Part shown: positions 1-8,410 of the stretch, in pieces | Layout of the letters: every line of letters begins with the position of its first letter | How positions within the stretch are numbered: the first letter of the stretch is position 1 | From: Demequina lutea | GTDB lineage: Bacteria > Actinomycetota > Actinomycetes > Actinomycetales > Demequinaceae | NCBI RefSeq assembly: GCF_013409005.1 | Contig: NZ_JACBZO010000001.1 | Coordinates: forward strand, 2,971,770-3,035,769 | Length of the DNA stretch: 64,000 bases | Direction: 5' to 3' | Notes under the pieces: model-generated | Seen by the model: only the letters and a program-made list of their open reading frames with translations | What the model was told of the DNA's origin: nothing | The model's database searches: none | Position numbers and translations under genes: made by a program

Positions 1-472
1 CCAGCCACACGGCCGACGCGGCGATGTGCAGGAACATCGCGGTCACCGCGAGGTGGTGGTCGGAAGACCCCGCCGCATGCCCCGTCTCGGCCTGGACGCC
101 GAGTCCGTAGATGATGGGCAGGAGGGACCACGCCGCCTCGGTGGGGGTCCGGGCAAACGTGACGGCAATGGAGGTCACGAGCGCGGCGGCGACGCCCATG
201 CCGTAGGCCCGCCCCAGATCGATGTCTGCGACGAAGCTCCACAACTGTTGACCGAACGTCGGATCGCCCACGCTGACGTTGGCGATCTCGGCATACGACC
301 ACACCAGAAAGACTGCGGAAGAGACGACCCAGGCGACCGCGCCGACGCGGGCCACAAGGGCGGCCCTCTCCACTGCCGCGCCGCGGACCACGGTCACGAG
401 CAGCAAGAGCGCGCCGACCACGACGGCCACAGAAAGGTCGCGGGTGATGGCGCTGAGGCCCACGATCGTCAT
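1..472 (-). CDS. CopD-like copper resistance / cytochrome oxidase assembly membrane protein, N-terminal part (cut by window edge)
   Basis: The 157 visible residues read from an ATG at 472 leftwards and run off the window. They contain about five hydrophobic segments. The last part holds GHAAGSSDHH followed by MFLHIAASAVWL, the histidine pattern typical of the CopD family, where these His residues are thought to handle copper near the membrane. In Actinobacteria this domain is often fused to a CtaG/Caa3-type cytochrome c oxidase assembly domain of similar size, which could lie outside the window. The gene is divergent from the DHA2 transporter, with about 200 bp between them. The family call is good; whether it is the fused form cannot be seen. 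Confidence 0.75.
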   Translation of the reverse strand, partial: MTIVGLSAITRDLSVAVVVGALLLLVTVVRGAAVERAALVARVGAVAWVVSSAVFLVWSYAEIANVSVGDPTFGQQLWSFVADIDLGRAYGMGVAAALVTSIAVTFARTPTEAAWSLLPIIYGLGVQAETGHAAGSSDHHLAVTAMFLHIAASAVWL

Positions 473-677
473 GGCTCAAGACTAGGCGCGGACCAGGCAT
501 TTCCCCATCGTGGGAATAAATGTCGGCCCCGGTGCGTAAACTACACAGTTGCGCAGCGACCGATCCCGCCCCGCAACCCCCATGTGCTTCACCCCCATGT
601 GTGTGTCATAGCTTTTCCGCCGTGCCGACGCGGCCGCTGCCAGTTCCATGTCCCTTGGCATGGGAGAGGACTCCCTT

Positions 678-2366
678 GTGACAACAGAAGCGCCTACACC
701 GCTCCTCAGCGTTCGCCAGATCAACCTGATCGTCGGCGGCCTCATGGTGGGCATGTTCCTTGCCGCCCTCGATCAGATGATCGTCGCCACCGCCATCCGC
801 ACCATCGGCGACGACCTCCACGGGCTCACGCTCCAGGCGTGGGTCACGACGGCGTACCTGGTCGCGGCCACCATCTCGACCCCCCTGTACGGGAAGCTGT
901 CCGACATCTTCGGCCGCAAGCCGCTGTACGTGTTCTCGATCAGCTCCTTCGTGGTGGGTTCGCTGCTGTCAGGATCGGCGACCAGCATGTACGAGCTCGC
1001 CGCGTTCCGCGCCGTTCAGGGCCTTGGCGCCGGTGGCCTCATGGCCCTCGCGCTCATCATCCTCGGCGACATGCTCTCGCCGCGCGAACGCACCAAATAC
1101 CAGGCCTTCTTCTTCGGCGTCTGGGGCGTGGCCTCGGTCCTCGGCCCCGTGCTCGGCGGCTTCTTTGCCGATGCCCACAGCATCCTCGGCTTCGCCGGCT
1201 GGCGCTGGATCTTCTTCTTGAACGTCCCGCTCGGCGTAGCGACGCTCTTCATCATCGTTCGCGTGTTGCACCTTCCCGCGACTCACAAGCGCGTGCAAAT
1301 CGACTGGGCGGGCGTCACCGCGCTCGTGGTCGCGATCGTCCCGATGCTCATCGTCGTCGAACAGGGCCGCGCGTGGGGTTGGACCTCCGGCGCGGTGCTA
1401 GGTCTGGGCGCGCTCACGATCGTAGGCATCCTCGGGTTCCTTCTCGCGGAGCACAGGGCGGGCGACAACGCCCTCCTGCCACCGCGCCTCTTCAAGAACC
1501 GCACCGTCGCCGTGTCAACCGGCCTGAACTTCATCATGGGCTTTGCAATGTTCGGCGGCATGGCGGGCCTGCCGCTGTACACCCAGATCGCCAAGGGCAT
1601 GTCGCCCACCGCGTCTGGACTCACGATGCTTCCCGTGACGTTCGGCATTATCACGATGGCGGGAATCTCGGCACGCGTGATCCACCAGACCGGCCGCTAC
1701 AAGATGTTCCCCGTCATCGGTACGATCCTGCTCATCCTCGGCGGCCTAGACCTGTCAATGCTTCACGCCGACAGCCCGCTGTGGCACCTGTTCATCGGCG
1801 GCGCCCTGTTTGGCCTTGGCCTCGGCGGCGTGATGCAGCCGAACATGCTGGCCGTGCAGAATGCTGTGGAGCCACGGGACATGGGCACGGGTTCGGCATC
1901 GGTGATGTTCTTCCGTCAGATCGGCGGCTCTCTCGGCACCGCCGTGTTCTTGTCCATCATGTTCGGCACCGTCGCGGGCGACATCGGCAACCAGTACGCC
2001 ACGGCCGCAAAGACGCCCCAGTTCCAGCAGACCCTCGCCGACCCCGCGGTGACGTCCAACCCCGACAACGCGAAGATCCTCGCGCTCCTCAACGCAGGCT
2101 CGGTAGACCAGGCGGCAAAGGCGGGCGTCTCGCTCAACGACACGTCGTTCATCAAGACCACCAACCCCGTGCTCGCGGCTCCGTTCCAGGAGGGCTTCTC
2201 GCTGTCGATCACACGAGTGTTGTTCATCTCGGCGCTCATCGCGATCGGTGGGCTGCTTTTCGCACTCCTTGTGCCTCACGTGCCTTTGCGCGAGAAGTCG
2301 GGGCTCGAAACGATGCGCGACGACGAGGCGGAGGAACCCGTGCCGGCCGTCGCCATGGAGATGTAG
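678..2366 (+). CDS. MFS multidrug exporter, DHA2 (EmrB/QacA) family, 14 membrane segments
   Basis: Proton-driven efflux pump of the inner membrane. The N-terminus shows the DHA2 motif LDQMIVATAIRTI in the first helix, then GKLSDIFGRK (MFS motif A) after the second, RAVQGLGAGG (motif B) and GVWGVASVLGPVLGG (motif C, the antiporter signature). Length after the start is about 562 residues, normal for 14-helix DHA2 members, with the usual long loop before the last two helices. I prefer the GTG at 678, because GGAGAGGA lies 7-8 bases upstream; the ATGs at 648 and 663 have no comparable ribosome site. No local TetR or MarR regulator is visible. Substrate unknown. Confidence 0.9.
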   Translation: MTTEAPTPLLSVRQINLIVGGLMVGMFLAALDQMIVATAIRTIGDDLHGLTLQAWVTTAYLVAATISTPLYGKLSDIFGRKPLYVFSISSFVVGSLLSGSATSMYELAAFRAVQGLGAGGLMALALIILGDMLSPRERTKYQAFFFGVWGVASVLGPVLGGFFADAHSILGFAGWRWIFFLNVPLGVATLFIIVRVLHLPATHKRVQIDWAGVTALVVAIVPMLIVVEQGRAWGWTSGAVLGLGALTIVGILGFLLAEHRAGDNALLPPRLFKNRTVAVSTGLNFIMGFAMFGGMAGLPLYTQIAKGMSPTASGLTMLPVTFGIITMAGISARVIHQTGRYKMFPVIGTILLILGGLDLSMLHADSPLWHLFIGGALFGLGLGGVMQPNMLAVQNAVEPRDMGTGSASVMFFRQIGGSLGTAVFLSIMFGTVAGDIGNQYATAAKTPQFQQTLADPAVTSNPDNAKILALLNAGSVDQAAKAGVSLNDTSFIKTTNPVLAAPFQEGFSLSITRVLFISALIAIGGLLFALLVPHVPLREKSGLETMRDDEAEEPVPAVAMEM

Positions 2367-2384
2367 CGCTCAGCGCTAAACAGG

Positions 2385-2416
2385 GCGGGGCTGGCCTTCG
2401 GGCCGGCCCCGCTTTT
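2385..2416 (+). terminator. Rho-independent terminator after the DHA2 exporter gene
   Basis: A GC-rich stem GCGGGGCTGGCC, loop TTCG and matching arm GGCCGGCCCCGC are followed by TTTT, 20 bases after the stop codon. The T-run is on the plus strand, so it acts on the exporter transcript. Confidence 0.85.
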
Positions 2417-2453
2417 GGTTCACGGGTGCTGGAAGGCCGGAGTCGAGAACTCG

Positions 2454-2939
2454 CTACAGGCTCGCGGCGAACACAAACGCCCTCAAGAGGTCGACCACCA
2501 AGGCGACGACCACGAGCAGCGAGATCGCGAGCCCCGCCCGTCCAAGGCCGGCATTGGTGCAGAACCCCCGTACGCCAGCGTTGTGGGCACGCATTCCGTA
2601 ATACGCGCCAGCACCCGCCAGGGCGAACCAGATGATCGGGAGCCGGCCGGGCCTGTCGATCAGCCACAGGACGATCGCCCCGCTCGTCGCGAACCCGGCC
2701 AAGCCGATGGAGTACCACGCATAGTGGTTGAACTCCATGCTCCGGCGAGGGGTTTGGAGCATCGCGGTCTCTGCAGTGCCTCTTGGGTAGTACGACCCGT
2801 CCACCCAATCTGTGGCCGAAGGCGGCGGGGTGGTAGCCGGAAGTGGCTGCGGATCAGGCTCCCACACCTCGAATGGCTTGCCGTCGAGCCCGACCTCGAC
2901 TCGGCGCTGACCTTCACCCTGCGGCATCTGCTGGTTCAT
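2454..2939 (-). CDS. Small membrane protein with acidic/proline-rich N-terminus (DUF4190-like)
   Basis: 161 residues from the ATG at 2939, which is preceded by a GGGGGG ribosome site; upstream in-frame codons look non-coding. Residues 1-70 are polar and proline-rich (PQPLPATTPPP) and should lie in the cytoplasm. Three hydrophobic segments follow: around YAWYSIGLAGFATSGAIVLW, PIIWFALAGAGAYYG, and AGLAISLLVVVALVVDLL near the C-terminus. This layout matches DUF4190-type actinobacterial proteins of unknown function. It converges on the exporter gene and is divergent from UGPase. Confidence 0.6.
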   Translation of the reverse strand: MNQQMPQGEGQRRVEVGLDGKPFEVWEPDPQPLPATTPPPSATDWVDGSYYPRGTAETAMLQTPRRSMEFNHYAWYSIGLAGFATSGAIVLWLIDRPGRLPIIWFALAGAGAYYGMRAHNAGVRGFCTNAGLGRAGLAISLLVVVALVVDLLRAFVFAASL

Positions 2940-3075
2940 CGCCCCCCCTGGTCCTGCGTGGCGTTGCCCCAATCTACCCGCCGGCACGCCGTGGTAGGCA
3001 GACGTGGCCCGGATTTCGCTGGCCCTTCACGCGATTGGTTTCGCGTCCGGAGTGCGACATGCATAGGCTCGTAGC

Positions 3076-4479
3076 ATGACCGATGCACCAGGACTCATTG
3101 CCGCCCAAGCCAAGATGCGCGACGCTGGCGTGAGTCAGCCCGCGATCGACGTGTTCAGCCACTACTACGGACAACTCGAGGCGGGCGCGACGGGCCTGAT
3201 TCTCGAGGACACGATCGAGCCTCTGACTGACCCAGCGCACCTCGACGCGGTCGACGTGGACGACGACGCGGCGCGCGAGGCGCTGGCGAAGACCGCGATC
3301 ATCAAGCTCAATGGCGGGCTTGGCACCTCGATGGGCATGGATCGCGCCAAGTCGCTGCTTCCGGTGCGCGGCGGCGACACGTTCCTGGATCTGATCGTGG
3401 GCCAGGTGCAGCATGCGCGGCGTGCCACCGGTGCGCTGTTGCCGCTCGTACTCATGAACTCGTTCCGCACTCGTGATGATTCGCTCGAGGCCCTGGCGGC
3501 CCATCGCGGGGTCCAGGTCCACGGTTTGCCGCTCGACTTCCTGCAAAACAAGGAACCCAAACTACTCGTCGACGGCCTCACCCCCGTCGAGTGGCCCGCC
3601 GACCCCGACCTTGAGTGGTGCCCTCCCGGCCACGGCGACATCTATACGGCGATCCTCGCATCGGGCGTGCTCGACGCCCTGCTTGACGCCGGCTTCCGTT
3701 ATGCGTCGGTGTCCAATTCGGACAACCTCGGGGCGGTGCCGAACGCGCGCATCGCGGGTTGGTTTGCCGCGTCGGGCGCACCCTACGCCGCCGAGCTATG
3801 CCCCCGCACCGCCGCTGACCGCAAGGGCGGCCACTTGGCAGTGCGAAAGTCCGACGGCCAACTCATCCTGCGCGACACGGCACAAACCGCACCCGAGGAC
3901 ATGCACTTCTTCACGGACGAGGACCACCACCCGTTCTTCCACACCAACAACCTGTGGTGGGACCTGGAACAGCTGAAGGCGGCGCTCACCGAGCGCGGCG
4001 CGGTGCTTGGCCTGCCGCTCATCCGGAACACCAAGACCGTGGACCCCAAGGACAAGGAATCGCCCGAGGTCTTTCAGATCGAGACCGCCATGGGCGCCGC
4101 GATCGAGGTCTTCGAAGGCGCCACCGCGATCGTCGTTGGCCGCGACCGATTCCTGCCGGTCAAGACCACCAACGACCTGTTGGTGCTGCGTTCCGACGCC
4201 TACAAGTTGGAGGAGGACGGTGCCCTACGCCTCGCGGTAAAGCGGGCCCCGCTGGTCGACCTCGATCCCGCGTTCTACAAGACCATGGCGGACTTCGACG
4301 CGCGCTTCCCGCACGGCGCACCGTCGCTGCGCGAGGCATCGTCGCTCACCATCAAGGGCGACTGGACGTTCGGCAAGGACGTCGCGATCCGCGGCACCGT
4401 GGTGCTTCAAGATGACGACGGCGAGCGCAACGCGATCGCCAATGGCACGATGCTCGACGGCGTGGTGATGGAGGGCTAG
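3076..4479 (+). CDS. UTP-glucose-1-phosphate uridylyltransferase, UDPGP (eukaryotic-type) family
   Basis: Makes UDP-glucose from UTP and glucose-1-phosphate, feeding glycans, trehalose and cell-wall sugars. The nucleotide-binding loop LNGGLGTSMGMDRAKSL begins near residue 78. The family block FLQNKEPKLL with the following EWPPGHGDIY-like stretch (WCPPGHGDIYTAI) and NSDNLGA are all present, with the conserved FHTNNLWWDLEQ further on. The C-terminal part holds the short beta-helix typical of this family. Length 467 matches the UDPGP family and not GalU (about 300). Sole gene between divergent and convergent neighbours; no regulator seen. Confidence 0.92.
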   Translation: MTDAPGLIAAQAKMRDAGVSQPAIDVFSHYYGQLEAGATGLILEDTIEPLTDPAHLDAVDVDDDAAREALAKTAIIKLNGGLGTSMGMDRAKSLLPVRGGDTFLDLIVGQVQHARRATGALLPLVLMNSFRTRDDSLEALAAHRGVQVHGLPLDFLQNKEPKLLVDGLTPVEWPADPDLEWCPPGHGDIYTAILASGVLDALLDAGFRYASVSNSDNLGAVPNARIAGWFAASGAPYAAELCPRTAADRKGGHLAVRKSDGQLILRDTAQTAPEDMHFFTDEDHHPFFHTNNLWWDLEQLKAALTERGAVLGLPLIRNTKTVDPKDKESPEVFQIETAMGAAIEVFEGATAIVVGRDRFLPVKTTNDLLVLRSDAYKLEEDGALRLAVKRAPLVDLDPAFYKTMADFDARFPHGAPSLREASSLTIKGDWTFGKDVAIRGTVVLQDDDGERNAIANGTMLDGVVMEG

Positions 4480-4507
4480 TCCCTGCGGGTTGGCCCGAGC
4501 GGAACGA

Positions 4508-6070
4508 CTACGCCCAGACGAGCCCGTGCGCCGGGTCGTTCATCACTCGACCCACGTCGAACAGCAACCGCGCGCCCAGTTCACCATCCACCAGGCGGTG
4601 GTCAAAGCTCAGCGCGAGCTGCGTGACCCAGCGGATCTGAATCTCGCCCTCGTGCACCCACGGCTGCTGGCGGATCGCACCAAACGCCAGGATCGCGGCC
4701 TCGCCGGGATTGAGGATGGGGGTGCCCGTGTCGATGCCGAGCGCGCCCACGTTGGTGATCGTGATGGTGCCGTCGGCCATGCGTGCGGGCGGGACTCGGC
4801 CGCTGCGGGCCTCCGCCGTGAGGTGCTGCAGCTCGGTCGCGAGTGCGTGCAAGGGTAGGCGGTGAGCGTCCTTGATATTGGGCACCACGAGACCGCGCGG
4901 CGTCGACGCGGCGATTCCGAGATTCACGTAGTGCTTGTAGACGATCTCCTGCTTCGAGTCGTCCCATGACGCGTTGACCTCGGGGTGGCGGCGCACCGCG
5001 AGTAGCAGCGCCTTGGCCACCAGCAGGAGGGGCGTGACGCGCACGTCGGCGAAGTCCTTGTCCGCCTTGAGCTTGGCCACGAGGTTCATGGTGTCGGTCA
5101 CGTCTACTGTGAGGAATTCGGTGACGTGCGGGGCGGTGAATGCCGACTGCACCATCGCCTCGGCCGTGCGCTTGCGTACCGACTTGACGGGAACGCGGGT
5201 GGAGCGGCCATTGTCGTTCGAGTATCCGGTCTCGAGCCACGGCTGATCGTCAGTGGGATAAGTCGCGAGCGTGTGCGCGGAAGTCGCCTTCACCTTTTGC
5301 TCCACATCGCCACGCGTCACCAGGCCGCCGGGGCCCGAGGGGTTGATCGTGGTGATGTCCACCCCCAGCTCCTTGGCGAGCTTGCGCACGGGGGGCATGG
5401 CCAGCACGGGGTAGTCGCCCGCGCCTCCGATCGACTCGATCGAGCCCTCCTTGCGCGGCCTGCGGTGGGCGGACCCTTCCTTGACTCCGTAACCCACAAG
5501 AACTGCTCCGGATTCGTCCGAGGAGGCCGCCGCTGCGGGGGACGCTTCGCCGTCGCTCCGAACCAAAGCGTTGGCCGACGCGCCGGTGGCGTCGGCGTTG
5601 CCCGAGCCAGACGTCGGCGTGTCGCCGCCGGATTGGTTCGTAGCGTCGGTGGGGGCGGGGGAGGCGTCACCGGCGCCAGCGGGCGCATAGGGACCGGCGG
5701 GGTTCGCACCCTCGGCGGGAGCGGCCTCATGCTGTTCCGACGCCACGCCCTCAGGCGCCACGCCCTCAGGCGCCGCGACCTCCGACGCCACGACCTCAGG
5801 AGCGGGCGGGGCCGGGGGTCCGTCGGGGTCGGTGTCGAACTCGCAAATGGGTGCGCCCACCTCGACCGTGTCGCCCTCGTGCACGAGCAACTTGGTGATG
5901 ACGCCGTCGACGGGGCACGGCAACTCGACCAGAGACTTCGCGGTCTCGATTTCGACGAGCGGCTGGTTCACCTCGACGCGGTCGCCCACGGCGACTCGCC
6001 AGGTGACGACGTCGGCTTCGGTGAGACCCTCACCCGCATCGGGCAGCGGAAACTGCTGAAAGATCGGCAT
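4508..6070 (-). CDS. bkdC: Dihydrolipoamide acyltransferase (E2) of a branched-chain 2-oxoacid / pyruvate dehydrogenase complex
   Basis: Core acyltransferase of the complex. Residues 1-80 form one lipoyl domain, with the lipoylated lysine in EIETAKSLVELP. A linker rich in Ala, Pro, Gly and Ser covers roughly residues 85-220. The peripheral-subunit-binding domain follows (VLAMPPVRKLAKELGVDI ... GPGGLVTRGDV). The catalytic domain ends with SFDHRLVDGELGARLL, which carries the CoA-acyltransferase His and Asp. It is the third gene of the E1alpha-E1beta-E2 operon, 8 bp after E1beta; no E3 is in the window. The linker contains a 99-bp inverted-repeat element that also occurs between other genes (see the repeat at 5551). 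Bkd is favoured over Pdh by E1 features, but substrate is inferred. Confidence 0.85.
   Translation of the reverse strand: MPIFQQFPLPDAGEGLTEADVVTWRVAVGDRVEVNQPLVEIETAKSLVELPCPVDGVITKLLVHEGDTVEVGAPICEFDTDPDGPPAPPAPEVVASEVAAPEGVAPEGVASEQHEAAPAEGANPAGPYAPAGAGDASPAPTDATNQSGGDTPTSGSGNADATGASANALVRSDGEASPAAAASSDESGAVLVGYGVKEGSAHRRPRKEGSIESIGGAGDYPVLAMPPVRKLAKELGVDITTINPSGPGGLVTRGDVEQKVKATSAHTLATYPTDDQPWLETGYSNDNGRSTRVPVKSVRKRTAEAMVQSAFTAPHVTEFLTVDVTDTMNLVAKLKADKDFADVRVTPLLLVAKALLLAVRRHPEVNASWDDSKQEIVYKHYVNLGIAASTPRGLVVPNIKDAHRLPLHALATELQHLTAEARSGRVPPARMADGTITITNVGALGIDTGTPILNPGEAAILAFGAIRQQPWVHEGEIQIRWVTQLALSFDHRLVDGELGARLLFDVGRVMNDPAHGLVWA
5551..5649. repeat. Dispersed inverted-repeat element inside the E2 linker coding sequence (copy 1)
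   Basis: Left arm CGTCGCTCCGAACCAA (5551-5566) and right arm ATTGGTTCGTAGCGTCGG (5632-5649) are imperfect inverted repeats. The arms and much of the 65-bp centre, including GACGTCGGCGTG near the right arm, match the intergenic copy at 15606-15702. It is translated in frame as part of the Ser/Thr/Gly/Ala-rich E2 linker. Similarity was judged by eye. Confidence 0.6.
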
Positions 6071-6078
6071 GAGTTCTC

Positions 6079-7155
6079 CTAGTGGGCCATGACCTTGTCG
6101 ACCGCGTCCAAGACGCGATCAAGGCTGGGCAGGTAGTCGTGTTCAAACTTAGAGCCGGGGTACGGCATATGGAAGCCGCCCACGCGCAAAACCGGAGCGT
6201 GCAGGTGGAAAAAGGCGTGCTCGGCGACATGGGCGGCGAGCTCGCCGCCGGTGCCATAGGCCACAGGGGCCTCGTGAACGACGACGCCGCGGCCCGTCTT
6301 CTTGACCGAGGCCAGGATCGTCTCGTAGTCGAAGGGCGAGATCGAGCGCAGGTCGAGAACCTCCACAGAGACGCCTCCCTCGGCGGCGGCCACCGCGGCC
6401 TGCATCGCGAGACGCACAGTGGGGCCGTACGCCATCAGGGTGACGTCCGTTCCCTCGCGGGCGACGCGCGCCTTGGACATCTCGGCGGTGGCCTTCGAGG
6501 CGCCATCCGCCAGGTCGAGCTGAGACGCGACTCGCGTCGAGTCCACCTCGCCCTTGTCCCAATAGCGGGCCTTGGGCTCGAAGAAAAGCACGGGGTCGGG
6601 GCTGGCGATCGACTGCTGAATCATGTCGTAACCGTCCTGCGGGGTCGCAGGGGAGACGATGCGCAGGCCCGCGGTGTGGGCGAACAGCGCCTCAGGGCTC
6701 TCGGAGTGGTGCTCGATCGCGCCGATGTGGCCGGCATATGGCACGCGGATCACGAGCGGGACGGTGAGCTTGCCCTTGGTCCGGTAGTGAAGCTTCGCAA
6801 GCGAGGTCGTGATCTGGTCGAACGCGGGAAAGATGAAGCCGTCGAACTGGATCTCGAGCACCGGGCGATAGCCGCGGAACGCCATGCCGATCGCGGTGCC
6901 GACGATGCCGGACTCGGCCAAGGGGGTGTCCATGACGCGGCGCTCGCCGAAGTCCTTCAGCAGTCCGTCCGTGACGCGGAACACGCCGCCGAGCGCGCCG
7001 ATGTCCTCGCCCATCAGGACGACCTTGGGGTCGCGGTCCATCGCGGCCCGCAGGCCCGCATTGATGGCGGCGCCCAGGGTCAGGGTGCGGACCGGAGCGA
7101 GGCCCTCGGGCGCGAGCCGGTCGCTTGAAACCTGCTCATGGGTGGGGGCGGTCAT
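6079..7155 (-). CDS. bkdB: 2-oxoacid dehydrogenase E1 component, beta subunit
   Basis: Second half of the thiamine-diphosphate E1 enzyme that decarboxylates branched-chain 2-oxoacids (or pyruvate). It shows the standard E1beta order: LMGEDIGALGGVFRVTDGL near the N-terminus, then TPLAESGIVGTAIGMAFRG with the catalytic glutamate that activates ThDP, then EVLDLRSISPFDYETI and VHEAPVAYGTGGELAAHV in the C-terminal transketolase domain. Length 358 is slightly longer than the usual 325-340. Its start codon overlaps the end of the E1alpha gene by 4 bp, so the two are translationally coupled and made in equal amounts. Confidence 0.9.
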   Translation of the reverse strand: MTAPTHEQVSSDRLAPEGLAPVRTLTLGAAINAGLRAAMDRDPKVVLMGEDIGALGGVFRVTDGLLKDFGERRVMDTPLAESGIVGTAIGMAFRGYRPVLEIQFDGFIFPAFDQITTSLAKLHYRTKGKLTVPLVIRVPYAGHIGAIEHHSESPEALFAHTAGLRIVSPATPQDGYDMIQQSIASPDPVLFFEPKARYWDKGEVDSTRVASQLDLADGASKATAEMSKARVAREGTDVTLMAYGPTVRLAMQAAVAAAEGGVSVEVLDLRSISPFDYETILASVKKTGRGVVVHEAPVAYGTGGELAAHVAEHAFFHLHAPVLRVGGFHMPYPGSKFEHDYLPSLDRVLDAVDKVMAH

Positions 7156-8282
7156 CGCGTCACCTCCTTGTCGGTGAAAGAGGCCTCATATTGCGCAAAC
7201 CAGGCGCGGTCGGCATCCACGAGCGGGTGCGGCTCCGCATAGACGTGTTCAAAGATCGTGTCCGTGGGGCCGGGCTGCCACGACTTCACGGCTTCGCGCG
7301 TCACGCGCCCAAGCTCCTTCGCGTCGGCGCGGACCGCCTCTTCGAAGTCCTCGGGGAGCTCGCCGAGTCCACGCAAGTAGGTCTCGACGCGGGCGATCGG
7401 GTCGCGTTCGCGCCAATAGTCTTCGTCGGCCGATGACCGGTAACGAGTGGGATCGTCCGACGTGGTGTGGGCCCCCATGCGGTAGGTGAGCGCCTCGATC
7501 ACGACCGGACCGGCGCCGGAACGCGCGTGCTCCATCGCCCACCGCGTCACGGCGTGGACCGCCACGACGTCGTTCCCGTCGACGCGCACGCTCGGGATCC
7601 CGAAGCCGATGGCGCGCTGCGCGAGGGGAACCGTCGATTGGCGAGTGACCGACTCGGAGATCGCGAACTGGTTGTTCTGAATGAAGAAGACGATGGGCGC
7701 GTTGTTGACTGCCGCGAACACCATGGCCTCGTTGACGTCACCCTGGCTGGTGGCGCCATCGCCGAAGTAGCAGATGACCGCGCCGTCCTTGTCGGGGTCT
7801 CCCGAGCCGACGAGGCCGTCCCAGTCCATCGCTTGCGCGTAGCCCACCGCGTGGAGCGTGTGCGCGCCGATCACCAGTGTGTAGATGTGGAAGTTATGCG
7901 CCGCGGGATCCCACGTGCTGTGCTCGAGGCCCCTGAAGACCCGCAGGATCGAGGGCATGTCGATTCCGCGCGTGAATGCGACGCCGTGCTCGCGGTAGCT
8001 GGGGAATGCGTAGTCGGGATCGCGGAGCGCGCGCCCCGAGCCGATCTGTGCCGCCTCTTGACCGAGCGAGGCGACCCAGAGGCCCAACTCGCCTTGACGC
8101 TGCAGGCTGGTCGCCTCCGTGTCGAAGGCGCGCGTCATGATCATGTCGCGCCAGAAGCCGCGCAGGTCATCGAAGGTGAGATGCTCCGCGAACGGTCCAA
8201 AGTATTCGTCGGCGACTCTCTCGCCTGTGTGGTCAAGAAGACGGACGAGTCCCTCTTCTGACAGTGGTCCGATGCCGGCCAT
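7152..8282 (-). CDS. bkdA: 2-oxoacid dehydrogenase E1 component, alpha subunit
   Basis: First gene of the operon. The ThDP/Mg site is clear: GDGATSQGDVNEAM followed about 28 residues later by NNQFAIS. The phosphorylation-loop region reads HTTSDDPTRYRS, typical of bacterial BkdA/PdhA alpha chains; GELGLWVASLGQEAAQ near residue 67 is the usual substrate-channel segment. 376 residues is a normal length. The ATG at 8282 lies about 65 bp from a paired inverted-repeat operator. Bacillus-type PdhA sequences share these motifs, so pyruvate as substrate cannot be excluded. Confidence 0.88.
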   Translation of the reverse strand: MAGIGPLSEEGLVRLLDHTGERVADEYFGPFAEHLTFDDLRGFWRDMIMTRAFDTEATSLQRQGELGLWVASLGQEAAQIGSGRALRDPDYAFPSYREHGVAFTRGIDMPSILRVFRGLEHSTWDPAAHNFHIYTLVIGAHTLHAVGYAQAMDWDGLVGSGDPDKDGAVICYFGDGATSQGDVNEAMVFAAVNNAPIVFFIQNNQFAISESVTRQSTVPLAQRAIGFGIPSVRVDGNDVVAVHAVTRWAMEHARSGAGPVVIEALTYRMGAHTTSDDPTRYRSSADEDYWRERDPIARVETYLRGLGELPEDFEEAVRADAKELGRVTREAVKSWQPGPTDTIFEHVYAEPHPLVDADRAWFAQYEASFTDKEVTR

Positions 8283-8348
8283 GCGACTCCCTTGCCATGA
8301 CGTGATGGGCTATTTGGTGGGCCCCGGAACGACCCCCCAGACTTAACT

Positions 8349-8376
8349 TACGCAAGCGTAGGCTACGGAACCGTAG
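8349..8376 (-). promoter_or_regulatory. Double inverted-repeat operator overlapping the bkd promoter
   Basis: Two adjacent inverted repeats, TACGC-aa-GCGTA (8349-8360) and CTACGG-aa-CCGTAG (8363-8376), sit upstream of the E1alpha start. On the minus strand TTGCAA (-35-like) and TACGCT (-10-like) are 18 bases apart and enclose the second repeat, so a bound regulator would block the promoter. The shape is that of TetR-family operators. Sites of this kind occur at fatty-acid genes in Actinobacteria. The regulator is not encoded nearby. Confidence 0.6.
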
Positions 8377-8410
8377 GTTTGCAAGAGGGTCCTACCAAGG
8401 GCGCGGCTTT

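Noticed and set aside
26..2635. 869-codon plus-strand open frame across the DHA2 exporter gene
   Set aside because: Arg/Pro/His-rich with no conserved domain; it is a frame shadow of the exporter, a common effect in GC-rich DNA.
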